Shown: piece after piece, positions 26,631-37,631 of the stretch
How positions within the stretch are numbered: the stretch's first letter is position 1
Layout: every line of letters starts with the position of its first letter
Assembly: GCA_035079385.1 (NCBI GenBank)
Contig: JAVHKY010000054.1
Coordinates: 11,385,501-11,449,500 of the forward strand
From: Aspidiotus rigidus
Taxonomy: Eukaryota; Arthropoda; Insecta; Hemiptera; Diaspididae
DNA length: 64,000 nucleotides
Direction: 5' to 3'
Translations under genes and position numbers: made by a program
The notes under the pieces: model-generated
Database searches by the model: none
Seen by the model: only the letters and a program-made list of their open reading frames with translations
Told to the model about the DNA's origin: nothing

Positions 26631-27334
26631 ATGTTCCATGTCTTTTCTCTCGCCAGACTCCGATTTTGAAACTCGCGAGTACACCCCGCATAATAATAAT
26701 AAATAATTAATTAATCAATTAATAATTAAATAATTAAATAAATAAATAATTAAATAAATAATATAATTAAATAATCAAATAAATAAATAAATAATTAATA
26801 TAAATAATAATTAGAAAATCTCTACCCCTTGGATGATTCAGAAATTCGCGAGTACACCCCGCGTAATAATAATAAATAATTAATTAATCAATTAATAATT
26901 ATTTAATTAAATAAATAAATAATTAAATAATCAAATAAATAAATAAATAATTGAATAATTAAATAATTAAATATTTAAATAAATAAATAATTAAATAAAT
27001 AAATAATTAAATAATTAATATAATTGATAATTAGAAAATTTTCTAAGTCCCTCTTCCTATCATATATGGCTGGATAGTCGAAATTTTTCCAAGTCCCCTA
27101 GACTTGAATTGTCTCATACCATTCCGATACAACAGCGAGATCGCTCGTTCGCCCCACGAAAGTTGATACCTCAAAATATAGAACACCCACAATTACCTCA
27201 AAATATTTCTCATACAAGACTTATACGACGCCAAGATAGGTAAAGGGAGTAAACGAATAATATCTCACGAACACTTGACCTAGTAGAAGAATTAATAATA
27301 AATAAATAAATAAATGAATAAATAAATAAATAGA

Positions 27335-27374
<40 letters not shown>

Positions 27375-28447
27375 AATAAATAATTAAACAATAAAATAAT
27401 TGAATGATTAAATAATTCAATAATTCAATAATTAAATAATTAAATAATGAAATAATTAATAATGAAATAATTAAATAATTAAATAATTAAATAATTGAAT
27501 AATTGAATAATTAAATAATTAAATAATTAAATAATTAAAGGCTGAATAGTCGAAATTTTTCCAAGTCCCCTAGACTTGAATTGTCTCATACCATCCCAAT
27601 ACAACAGCGAGTTCGCGCTACCTCATATTTCTCAAAAAAGACTTGCATTTTCTCATACCATTCCAATACATCAGCGAGATCGCTCGTTCGCCCCACCGAA
27701 AGTTGATACCTCAAAATATAGAACACCCACAATTACCTCAAAATATTTCTCATACAAGACTTATACGACGCCAAGATAGGTAAAGGGGTAAACGAATAAT
27801 ATCTCACGAACACTTGACCTAGTACAAGAATTAATAATAAATAAATAAATAAATAAATAATATTAAATAATTAAATAATTAAATATTTAAATAATTGAAT
27901 AATTAAACAATTAAATAAATAAAGGCTGGATAGTCGAAATTTTTCCAAGTCCCCTAGACTTGAATTGTCACATACCATTCCAATACAACAGCGAGTTCGC
28001 GCTACATCATATTTCTCATAGAAGACTTATACGACGCCAAGATAGGTAAAGTTTTTTAAGTCCCTCTTCCTATCATATATGGCTGAATAGTCGAAATTTT
28101 TCCAAGTCCCCTAGACTTGAATTGTCTCATACCATTCCAATATAATAGCGAGACAGGGGGCGAACGAGCGGAGCGAGTTCGCGCTACCTCATATTTCTCA
28201 AAAAAGACTTGAATTTTCTCATACCATTCCAATACAACAGCGAGATCGCTCGTTCGCCCCACCGAAAGTTGATACCTCAAAATATAGAACACCCACAATT
28301 ACCTCAAAATATTTCTCATACAAGACTTATACGACGCCAAGATAGGTAAAGGGGTAAACGAATAATATCTCACGAACACTTGACCTAGTAGAAGCCTAGA
28401 CTGAAATATTTCATTATGACTGATAAAATATAAAAGACATGGAACAT
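26631..28447. repeat. 16-bp perfect inverted repeats bounding the satellite block
   Basis: ATGTTCCATGTCTTTT at 26631-26646 and its exact reverse complement at 28432-28447. They enclose precisely the satellite-like region, which may therefore be an element inserted in the hAT. I could not find a convincing TSD. Confidence 0.65.
26680..28395. repeat. satellite-like tandem block with AATA/ATTA spacers inside the hAT element
   Basis: A unit of up to about 300 bp recurs at roughly 27071-27300, 27547-27840, 27925-28050 (partial) and 28079-28395. Landmarks are TAGTCGAAATTTTTCCAAGT, GACTTGAATTGTCTCATACC, CAGCGAGATCGCTCGTTCGC and ACACTTGACCTAGTA. Units are nearly identical and separated by long AATA / AATT arrays. 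GCGAGTACACCCCGC occurs at the left edge twice (near 26676 and 26850). No plausible gene. Confidence 0.85.
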
Positions 28448-28544
28448 GATTTTCATTTATTTGGCTATGCCAGAAAATTTAATAATACTACCTACAATAT
28501 GACCAAGTTACAAATTTTTAAATAATATATAGATACGTCATAAT

Positions 28545-29107
28545 TGGAGCCCGGATTTTTCGGAGTTAAAAACAGCAACACTTGGAACTAGAATGAGAAT
28601 TTTCGGCATTACTCGGATTTATTAAAATAATTAGGTATTAAAAAATTGGGAAAAAAATTTTTACAGTAGGTAAATATGTATCAAAATTTTTACATCGAAA
28701 AAGAGAAAAAAAAATCTAAATAGGTAGTTGATCTGAACATGAAGAATTATAAAAATTTCACGTTATGCTGCACTAGCATGTTAGATTTTGTCTTATTTTA
28801 TTTTCTGGTTGGTTCACGCTTCAATTAGAGCACAAGATATTGTGAAGTTACAACTATAATCAGTAAAGAAATTTTTTCGATTCATAATTATTTAAATTTT
28901 TGTGTCTCAAATCACAAAATTTTGTATAAAAAATAACTTTTTCTACAAATTATAGGTTTTCGGAAGATTTTGGATTTTATCCCCATTTTCGGAGTTTTTC
29001 GGAGATTTTCCTGGGCTCAGAATACCATGAAATGAACTTCTATTTGATTTTCAGAAATTTGCCCTTTAAGGAAATTATGCGACAAAAACCAGGGAATCCG
29101 GGCTCTA
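28545..29107. mobile_element. nested hAT-like MITE, 563 bp, TSD GTCATAAT
   Basis: Left end TGGAGCCCGGATT and right end AATCCGGGCTCTA form a 13-bp TIR with one mismatch. The perfect 8-bp repeat GTCATAAT flanks it at 28537-28544 and 29108-29115. The 8-bp TSD points to hAT. It has no coding frame. It sits wholly inside the 26446-29852 element, so it inserted later. Confidence 0.8.
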
Positions 29108-29880
29108 GTCATAATGTTTAATGTTTTTTCTATTAAATTTTTGTTTTCTGAATTCAAAAATATACAAAATCTAGAATTACTTGAAACTAAGGTTTTTTTT
29201 TAATTTCCATCTTCTGTGATAAATTCTAATTTTATTTTGAAGAGAATGAATGTGCTAACTCATTCTGCTATTCCCTAATCAATCATCATCATTATTTTCA
29301 TACATCATATTTTTGAAAAGTTTGCAAACTAAAACCAGGGCCTGACTAAAACTAGGTCTAGAAGGGAACTGTTCAAACTTTCAAAGTGTTCAAACTCTGA
29401 AGTTTGAACTTTCAACTTTTGAAGTAGGTAGCCTAAAGACTAATGAGTAATGAGACATTAACAAGAAGGAAACTAGAAATAAGAAAAGTAGAAAACAAAG
29501 AAAAAAATATTTGCAATCTGTGAATTTGGAGACTGGAGAGTGACGAGTCACGAGATTGTCGAGTTTGTCCACTATCTAGTATCTAGAGGTACTGAGGTAG
29601 TAATAATATTGAATTATTTTCTAAATTATGTGATTTTTCGATGCATATGTGTTGTGTTCACGCATTTTAACCGTTATAACCTAAAAATATATATTTTTTA
29701 ACGGTCATACCGGTTATATTGGTTATAACAGTTAACCGTTATAACTGTTATATTTTCCCACATTTTGACAGATAACCGATAACCGAAAAAATTTGGGAGG
29801 TCATTTGAGCGATAACCGTTAACCGTTAAAAAAATTTCGGTCGCAAGCCCTGCTTTCTAGTAATACACATTTGGACCCTA

Positions 29881-29998
29881 TTAAGCCAAACCCAACCAAG
29901 CGACATGACAACAATCTAGAGAAATGTTCCTTTACTAAAAGCAAAGATTCTCCTTTTCGCCAGATCGTTATCATGTCGCTTGGTTGGGTTTGGCTAAA
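29881..29998. repeat. hairpin with about 37-bp near-perfect arms
   Basis: Left arm 29881-29918 contains AGCCAAACCCAACCAAGCGA; its reverse complement lies at 29962-29998. The two are identical over the core 27 bp, with single mismatches further in. The loop is about 43 bp. It lies just outside the right end of the hAT element. Confidence 0.85.
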
Positions 29999-30429
29999 AA
30001 GAGTTCATTTACATCTCAATTATCCGTATTAACTATTAATCTTACTTTAAGAAAATTATTGTGACTCCTTCCCGATCGTCGATTTGGAATTTGGATATAC
30101 GTCAATCCAAGATCCAACTTTGTACGGCAGAATTCAGAAAGGTGTGATGAGTGCAACGTTGTGACATTGCTACATTCCTGTCAACCACTCTTATGAACAA
30201 AATTCACGTATCCACGAAGTTGCCGTTGTGTTGTGTAATGACTGTGTTGTAGTTTCAAGGTTCAAGGACGATGGTGCGAACTGCGAATTCGAGTTACACA
30301 GCATGATGATGCATTAATTTACCAACTGTTTTTTACAAAATGGCGGTAAAGACAGCTAGAACTTTCGATGAACAAGACAAGACTTAGACAAGAGTCCCGT
30401 TGTTACGTGCTGTTCTGTGTTGCTTGCAG

Positions 30430-30627
30430 CGATGTGAACGTGAAATCATTTTCAAGCTTTTTTTGAAATGTTGAAGTGAATTTGATTTGTATAGATCATG
30501 AATTGCCGTATCCATGTCGATACTGGATACACGAGCAAACGGGAATCAAAGTGAAGCTGGATGAATATAAGGTCGATTTTACCTTAATAGATCGAGAAAA
30601 GATTACGTCGTCTCACATTTTGTTCAG
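30430..30627 (+). other. candidate exon (possible lncRNA or diverged gene), acceptor and donor present
   Basis: A pyrimidine-rich acceptor ending GTTGCTTGCAG precedes 30430, and a textbook donor, TTCAG then GTGAGT, follows 30627. The last about 55 codons before the donor are open (frame containing LPYPCRYWIHEQTGIKVKLD), but a TGA interrupts the frame upstream. A short frame in ideal Kozak context (AAAATGGCGG near 30339, 15 codons) lies just 5'. Together this looks like the 5' part of a plus-strand transcript, possibly non-coding. I do not recognise the peptide. Confidence 0.3.
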
Positions 30628-33600
30628 GTGAGTTTCTTCGTCCGGTGTGCTAAAGCATTGAAAGTAAACTGAATTTAATTCATTCGAAATACTTGTACTT
30701 TGTTATTTTGTTTCTTACCTAGTTCACTGAATTTCGGATCTCGCATAATCGTGATCAAAAGATGTGTCTTATACTACGTAGTACGTGAATAGCTATAGAT
30801 AGAAAATTTCTCCGATCGTTCTCAGAATTCGAAATTCATTTCAAGAAATATAAAATAGGTACTGCACCTTTCCGGAAGTTGTGTTACGTTACCTGTATCG
30901 CAGTTTTGGAGACTCATGAACGGTATTTGAATGTTGTCTTCGAATTCGAACTTTGGAATGACCGAATGATAGTTTATTGGTATGAACGTAGATTGGAATA
31001 TCTTCTAACTCGGTACGAGATCATTACACAAATGTCTGCGTTCGGAAATAATTCGTGAGTCAGAATGCCATATTGAGTCAACACTGGAGTCGTCAGGTTG
31101 GTTCAATCCGGAGGTAAGGTACAATTTTATTGCTCTTAATTAGTAGTTTTGATTTCGATTATTTCGATACCGTGTTGAATCGGAAACTCTGAATAGGTAC
31201 TTAGTAGTCTTTAAGGGCATGCTCTACATACGTGTAAATATACAAATATATAGGAGAACATCAGTTGCGAGGCGACTAATTATTGTCCACAAAATGAACC
31301 AATTGTCTTGGGATTTGTTTTAATTGTTAGATGAGTGTTTGATACAGGTCTAAAATTAATTCAGAACTTCTAAAATCATTTAGAACTCTAGTTATCAGCG
31401 ATAAAAAAGTATACTTTTTGATTGTTGATAACACTAAGTTTGATCGTTGATAATGAGAGTTTTAAATGATTTTAAGAGTTTTGAGTTAATTTTAGACCTG
31501 TATCAAACACTTATCTAACAATTAAATAAAATCCGAAGACAATCGGTTCATTTGGAGGACAATAATTAGTCGCCTCGCAACTGATGTTTTCCTATATATT
31601 CGTATATTTACACGTATGTAAAGCATACCCTTAAGGTATAGTTTTATTGGTTTCTAACACAAGTAAAATACGTTTCGCGTGGGCATAAGTTGCATTATTT
31701 TCCGTTTGATATTATTGTGAGGAGACAATCTATGTCGAATGTTTATAGTGTTTTGTATGCGTGCAGGTTGAGTTCAAGAGATTTAGAGTTACCGGTACTT
31801 ATATCGTCTTTTCTTATACGTTGCGAATATGTGTATTGTATCTATTCTTGCTAAAATAATACATGTATACTGTCTAATTGCTGGGATTATCAACACTTTA
31901 CTTATCATCCGGTACGTCAAGTTAATTACGGATTAAGTTGTAAATATAATCGGGGGGGTGATATACGGATCGGAAGATGTCTGGGAAACTGCATTTTCGG
32001 GGAGGGTAGGTATGTAGTTTTTTTTTCTTTGTTTTCCTTTTATTCGGTCCGTTCGTCTGAAGAAATGTGTCTTCCCCCGTCCTCAGTTTGTTCTACGGCG
32101 AGACTTGTGCTCTCTGAGGTAGTCGGACGGAGTACTGCTATGTGATGGGGCTTTGTTTCATTACAATATGCGAAATATGTCAAGAAGCAGTTCAACTGCT
32201 CCTCGTTTTTGTCTTGCGGAGAGTGCATCGGTGCTTCAAGTTGTTCAACGCTTTATAAAGTATTGGAGTTTTGGTTTTGCTTGTAGAATGTAATCGGTAG
32301 AATTTCTTTGCTGTGAATTGCGAGAGTCAGTAGCGGTGAATATGGTTTATTGAATTCTACGAATTTATTCGATGAATAGTAAATTAATGAATATGGCTAC
32401 CATTTTACAAATCGGGTAATTAATAATAGTTACTCCAGATACGTATTTATCGTGATTATAAGAGTTTTTCTAAACTCTGCGTCAGAAAGGATTTAGAAGA
32501 ATATATGGAGAAGCTCTCCTTGATAATGGATTACCTGTTTAGATATTTTGTTGACAGTGTGATTATATCTAGAAAATAATTTATAATATTTTAATAACCT
32601 GCACACGACGTTGAAAGTCTTCATATAATTGATATGGCGATAATAAATATTCTCTCGCCAAATAGTTCACCGCATTGAATATTATGAATGAGTTTATTTT
32701 TCTCCTCCGACATGCCCGTGTTGGTAACTCCTCGCTGGGCCGTTGAATGAGGGACGGAACAACTACAGTTGTGATACGTGCCGTTCAGTTTTTTTTATAT
32801 CTAGAAAGTACAAGTTATTTGTATACTTACTCGTGGACTCGTCTGATGCAAGAATGCAGAACCAATTGATTTATTTTACCCATTTCCGTGTGATATTCCG
32901 CATCAACCTATTCGCCCACACTCTCGTCCACACATTACGAAGTCCTACATTATGTATAGTTTACACCTACTATCGTGCATTCTACAAATATAGACCTAAT
33001 TAGAGAAAAAAATCTCCGATTTGAGAATTTTAACTTATCCGCAAAGAAAAAGGAAGAGTTAAATCATTCTGCACTGGGCGAAATTATCGAACTTCAAAAG
33101 CGAGAGAATCAGTGAGTGAGGAGGTTTAAATACACGGCGCGCGTCAATTTCCCTAATTATTGTAGGTACTTGAATATTTTACATTCGATAATTTTTTATT
33201 TCAGACTGACGCGTTATAATGAACTTTCATTCCTACAATAGGAAAAAACTAATGATTGTGACATTGTTACTACAATTTTGACCGATTAATGATTACCTAG
33301 TGGAGCTGAGTTGAATCGAAACTGCCTATTGTACCGGTCTAGATCATTGATCATATGTCAGAAACTTGTTAAATGGACGCTCGTTTTTGTACCTTTTACC
33401 GCACGATACCGCCTTCGAGTTAACCATTACTCAATGGAAGTGAGAGGGAACGATAAAAAAGCGAGACAGATTATTGTTGATACTGCAGACGTTCGCCTCT
33501 GGTTGTACAATGTAAAGTTTTGTTTTTTATTTAGCTCATAATATAACAACTTACAGAAATTTAATTAATAGTACATATCGTTTGACTCGCGGTACACGGT

Positions 33601-35881
33601 CTTTAAAGACTTTTCTGATACGAAGTTTTGCATTTTTATCTTTTATTTCTCGTATAGAGCGTTAAAAATCTTGCACCCTTTGTATGTGCGCGAGGCTTAC
33701 GAAAATCATGCACTCGGTAAACTCGTATAGCAAGACTAAGAACCTCTCGTTCTACATACGAATTGCAAACGCATCGTGTATACATATTACACTGTATAAG
33801 TTACGAGTTAGAAAACAAGGAAAGAATTTAAATAGAATTTACCAAGTGGAATGAGGATTTCTTTTTAGAAGAATATTAGTGTACCTAACAGTTCACATAA
33901 ATCAAAACTGCCGTGGTCAGATGCGTGGCGGTAGGGGCTTAAAAGGTAAACCGAAGGGTAGACGAAGCTATATATCATATCTCAAGGGGAATGGTCACTT
34001 GATTACTAGCAGGTCCGATATAGTTCTTGCGACGGAAGCTCTCTTGGGAAATGCGATATTATACCTACTGGTCAACTCGAAAAAAAAAAAAGATAACTGC
34101 AAGATCTGCTCGCACTTACTTTTGTATTACTCGCGTCGTTACGATTTTACGCATTATGAATTTCTTGCATCTTTTCAAATGAAGGTGAAATGGTAGATAG
34201 GGTGATTAATTTTATGGCATTACGATATCACTATAACTGCACGTTCAAAAATTCTATATTTTGTAGATTGCAAGCTTGTACTATGAAATTACCAGTTCAG
34301 AAAAGTATAAAAAACGAATCCTGCTGCAATCAACGCAACGTGTGCGTCTTGTGTCTACTCTTTGTCATACCTACGTTTCTTATCCATCAATTCAGTTCTA
34401 ACATTGTCGTGAAAAATTGCCAGATTACCCCCATTTTTTTTTTTTTTTTGCTTAATTAAATATGTACTATCTATTACTCTATTTAGTGATTTATAAATTC
34501 TGTAGATATCTTATATGTGGCGATGAAAATGTTTTTCTCTTATTTAGGAGTTTGAAGGACGTATCCGGTTTAAGTTATCAAATTTGTCAGCACTTATCTT
34601 TACATTTGATCCGGCTATCTGGTGCTGTAATGAATCGTTTTCCTGATGGACTACCGAGTAAAAAGGCTTCTATAACTAAATGAAATTAATTATAAAGAGG
34701 GTTGAAAAAAGAAAACGAATATCGCATGAAAAAGAAAACGGAAAATAAACTACGGCGGTTTGTTGTTTTAATGCGTTGATAAAGTCGAATGATAAGACAT
34801 GGCACGCTTGTGAACACGTGCTCAAATCACAGATGGAGAAAAGACAACGAGGATTTTTTTAAAAGTTGGTGGTTAAATCGAGCAAAAAGTTTTCATTTAA
34901 GTCCATTTATAACTCGTATTTGGCAGTACCTTTCACTGCATCTCTTCTTTTTACCCACACGGCGGCAGAATAAGCAATGAAATTAACGTATGAATTTTTT
35001 TCGGTAGTGATACAATATTAACGACTCTTTGAAAACGTATGAATCGGTTCACAGTGCAGTGCCTAATAAACGAGGAATTTCAAACCTCAGTCTGTTGGTA
35101 CAGAGCAGCTGTTACAAAGTGGACTGTTATCTACGCGTGGTACGCGCTTATTTTTACATCCCCTTCTGGACTAGTCGGCGGACGTCTACCTGACTAAATA
35201 TGTACTGTAATTATTTTGAAAAAGTATTTACCGGTCACCCGCACGTCTGGTGAATACCCTACCTGTATACAATCCCTCTCCTTTTGTGTCTAACCGCACA
35301 CTTGTTCTATTTAACATTTCCTTGAATAAAGTTCATCTTGAGGGTGGATTCGAATTCTACGAGGCACGTGCTAGTCGGGTGCAAATCATCTCCTGTTCAA
35401 AAAGAAGAAAAAAACGAATAAAAGGGTGAACGTGTCTATAGCTTTGTAATCTCATCGGAGGGGCTGTTTGTGATTTAATTCTGACTCGATAGGATTGGCC
35501 AAAATTACGTTCTCTCCACCGCATTTCTAAAGACATTAATTTCCTCCTCTTGAATCCTTCGATTTTAGATATCGATACTTCGCGCGACCTAGTTTTAAAA
35601 ACTGACATTTCAACTTTTGGTGATGAACCAACTCGCTGACTTTGTGCTCAGAGTGAGGTTTGGTCAGTTCGACGAAACTGTCAGATCAAAGTTTTGTCAA
35701 AAGAAATAATTTTAGTTTCAATCCACCAATTTGGATTACTGTGATGTAGAGAATGTAAATTTTATTTCATCACGTCGTATAGTGGGTATGAAAAATTTAA
35801 TGATATATTTAATTTCAGAACTAAGATTTTACTATGATAAAAAAAATGAAAATTTCTATCGTTCAAATTGAGCGCCTGATT
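30628..35881. other. non-coding stretch around a palindromic MITE
   Basis: Apart from the TTAA-flanked element at 31215-31630, nothing recognisable. Frames at 32040-32228 (-), 33879-34196 (+) and 34190-34459 (+) carry no domain motif. The area 30.1-32.3 kb is somewhat less AT-rich than average and follows the candidate exon, so it could belong to the same transcription unit. Confidence 0.5.
31215..31630. mobile_element. near-palindromic 416-bp MITE flanked by TTAA
   Basis: TTAA at 31211-31214 and 31631-31634 flanks inverted ends GGGCATGCTC and AAGCATACCC. Almost the whole element is inverted repeat: about 200-bp arms, highly similar (for example CAGTTGCGAGGCGACTAATT against its complement near 31560-31590), with a short centre near 31420-31440. 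The TTAA duplication resembles piggyBac-type insertion; the family is inferred only from that. Confidence 0.85.
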
Positions 35882-36263
35882 TGTCATCAGTTGGAGGTAC
35901 AGGAGAAGCGCGGGCACGTCACCTCTGGAGGGCCAGTGAAATGGTTGAACTCAAATACGCGTCCTAAGTGGATACTGACTTTGGGCCTAGTGTTGACATC
36001 GATGTAGGCACGAGCGTGAGAGTGCAGAGGGTGATGGCAGGTGGTAAAGGACGAGAGATGACCAGCCGGTAAAAAGCATGGTGAAGGGTCAGGGCAAGAA
36101 GCAGAAAGGAGAAGGAGAAAGAGAAGAGTAGACAGGTGGGCTGAGCAAGTGAGACGATTTACCACGGAGAGAGTCTTGGAATGTACGAAAAAGAAATACC
36201 GGAATGTGGGCGCGAGAGTGTTTTTTACTTTTGAATAAAGTTTCTTTAGTTGATATCGAAATA
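35882..36263 (+). mobile_element. LTR of a Ty3/gypsy-type retrotransposon (putative)
   Basis: The segment starts TGTCATCAGTTGGAGG, is GC-richer than its flanks, carries an AATAAAG polyadenylation-type signal at 36234-36240 and ends just before a tRNA-Trp primer-binding site. The 382-bp length is normal for an LTR. The start is estimated from the TGT terminus, and no partner LTR or TSD was found. The 92-codon frame on the opposite strand (35887-36165) is a shadow. Confidence 0.6.
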
Positions 36264-36282
36264 TGGTGACCCCGACGTGATT
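36264..36282 (+). mobile_element. retrotransposon primer-binding site (tRNA-Trp type)
   Basis: TGGTGACCCCGACGTGATT matches the complement of the 3' end of eukaryotic tRNA-Trp (ending ...ACGTCGGGGTCACCA). This primer is typical of the CsRn1-like Ty3/gypsy lineage. It shows that the preceding LTR is a 5' LTR in plus orientation. No gag-pol is recognisable downstream, so the internal part is lost or decayed. Confidence 0.75.
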
Positions 36283-37631
36283 GTACTACCTACACGAACA
36301 TTATTGCTGATAGAAATGTCTTTCTCTGTACTATTACCTCAACATCATTTTCAATAATCAACTTACCTCGTTCGGATGAATTAAGACGAGAGAAATTTAC
36401 GTGTGTAAATGTGTTGTGAAGACCCTTGTATTCGGCGCAACAGAAACGACTTCGTCTAGCGTCGCAATCTTGGACATAACCTTTTCTTCTTCAGGAATTG
36501 ATTTCGTGACTCTGGAGACAGTTTCAGAAATCGCTCACATCGATGAAGAAGATGCTACCGCTGCATTGGAAACATCTTCTTGTAGAAGTTGAAGCGGCTC
36601 CAAACAGAATGTTGCCAATAGACCTACTGTCGCCTCTAGATTGACTGCCACTATGTAATTTCCCATTGCCGATATTTCCCAGTACACCCTCAAAAGCATC
36701 GCAGCGGCCCCTCCTATATGTCAAGAGGTTTTGTTAATCGAGTCGGATGCGCGAACCAGCCTCCGAAAGAAAGGCATTATACAAAACTGACTGAAAATAT
36801 CGACCTTGGGATTTGGTTGAAAAACATTGCTCGAATGTGTGTGACCAATTTTAGCAAATTCTGCCTTTGTGACGACGGAAAATTAGTGAATTCACCAAGT
36901 AGCTTTGAAACGCGTTTCATCGGATTATTGTAATGATTGACCAGAATCTATCAAGCTTCATGGAAATGTGAGCCGTCCGATGGTAAGGTGTCAATCAAAG
37001 ATACCGTTTCCCCTTCGACCCTACCTGTCAAGAAATTATGTTTTTAAATAGGCTTAATCTGCTTAATGTTATGGACATGTGTCTCAAAAAGATGTTTGAA
37101 AGAAAGCTGTTTTTCTTTCTTTCCTGTGTATTCTGGTATTTCGATATTTTGGAACTCAAGACTATTTGAAGTCGTGGGAGTGGCCAAAGGATATGCTGAA
37201 CGTACTGGATGGCCTCTTCAAGCGTGAGAAAGGAGTTAGGAAGTCAAGTAGTGGGAAGGAAAAGATCGCTTTACCGAAGGTGAAAGAGTCAGGTAGATGT
37301 ATAGGCGGTGCAAGATTAGCCTCGTAAATGAAAAACATCTAAGGCAGAAGCTAAGTTATCTCCTCCAGAGACGCGTAATTTAGAATTTTTTTCAAGCTGA
37401 CGGACTCACCCTCTTTGTGCTCGTTCGCCTCCCGCTTCCCTTGTATTTGTCACCCACACTTGTATAATAAATCGGTTCTATCGAAATAATTATATCAGTT
37501 CTATCAATCATATTGCATCCATTTTACCGATCATATCGACTTTCAATATGTCTATTTTTTTTTAGCTTAGTAATTATGTATGTTAGGCTACCTTAACCTA
37601 GTTTAAGTCTGGTATACAGTATGGTACATTA
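36283..37631. other. region between LTR and foldback element, no gene recognised
   Basis: Weak open frames (36401-36592 +, 36718-36933 +) might be decayed retrotransposon interior but carry no zinc knuckle, protease or RT motif. Nothing else is seen. Confidence 0.45.

Larger units (their letters stand above)
26446..29852. mobile_element. non-autonomous hAT-type element, 3.4 kb, TSD CTTTCTAG
   Basis: Termini are CAGGGCTTGC and GCAAGCCCTG (perfect 10-bp TIR). The perfect 8-bp duplication CTTTCTAG lies at 26438-26445 and 29853-29860. An 8-bp TSD with a CAGGG-type end is diagnostic of the hAT superfamily. Both subterminal regions are packed with AACCGTTATAAC / GACCGTTAACCG motifs (26460-26610 and 29668-29830), probably transposase-binding arrays. 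No transposase frame survives. The interior carries satellite-like units with AT-rich spacers (26680-28395) and a nested hAT-like insertion (28545-29107). Confidence 0.9.

Noticed and set aside
32040..32228. 62-codon minus-strand frame in a less AT-rich stretch
   Set aside because: No family motif or splice support; composition alone is not enough.
35887..36165. 92-codon minus-strand frame with signal-peptide-like hydrophobic start
   Set aside because: It lies antisense in the LTR defined by the tRNA-Trp primer site; hydrophobicity comes from pyrimidine-rich LTR sequence.
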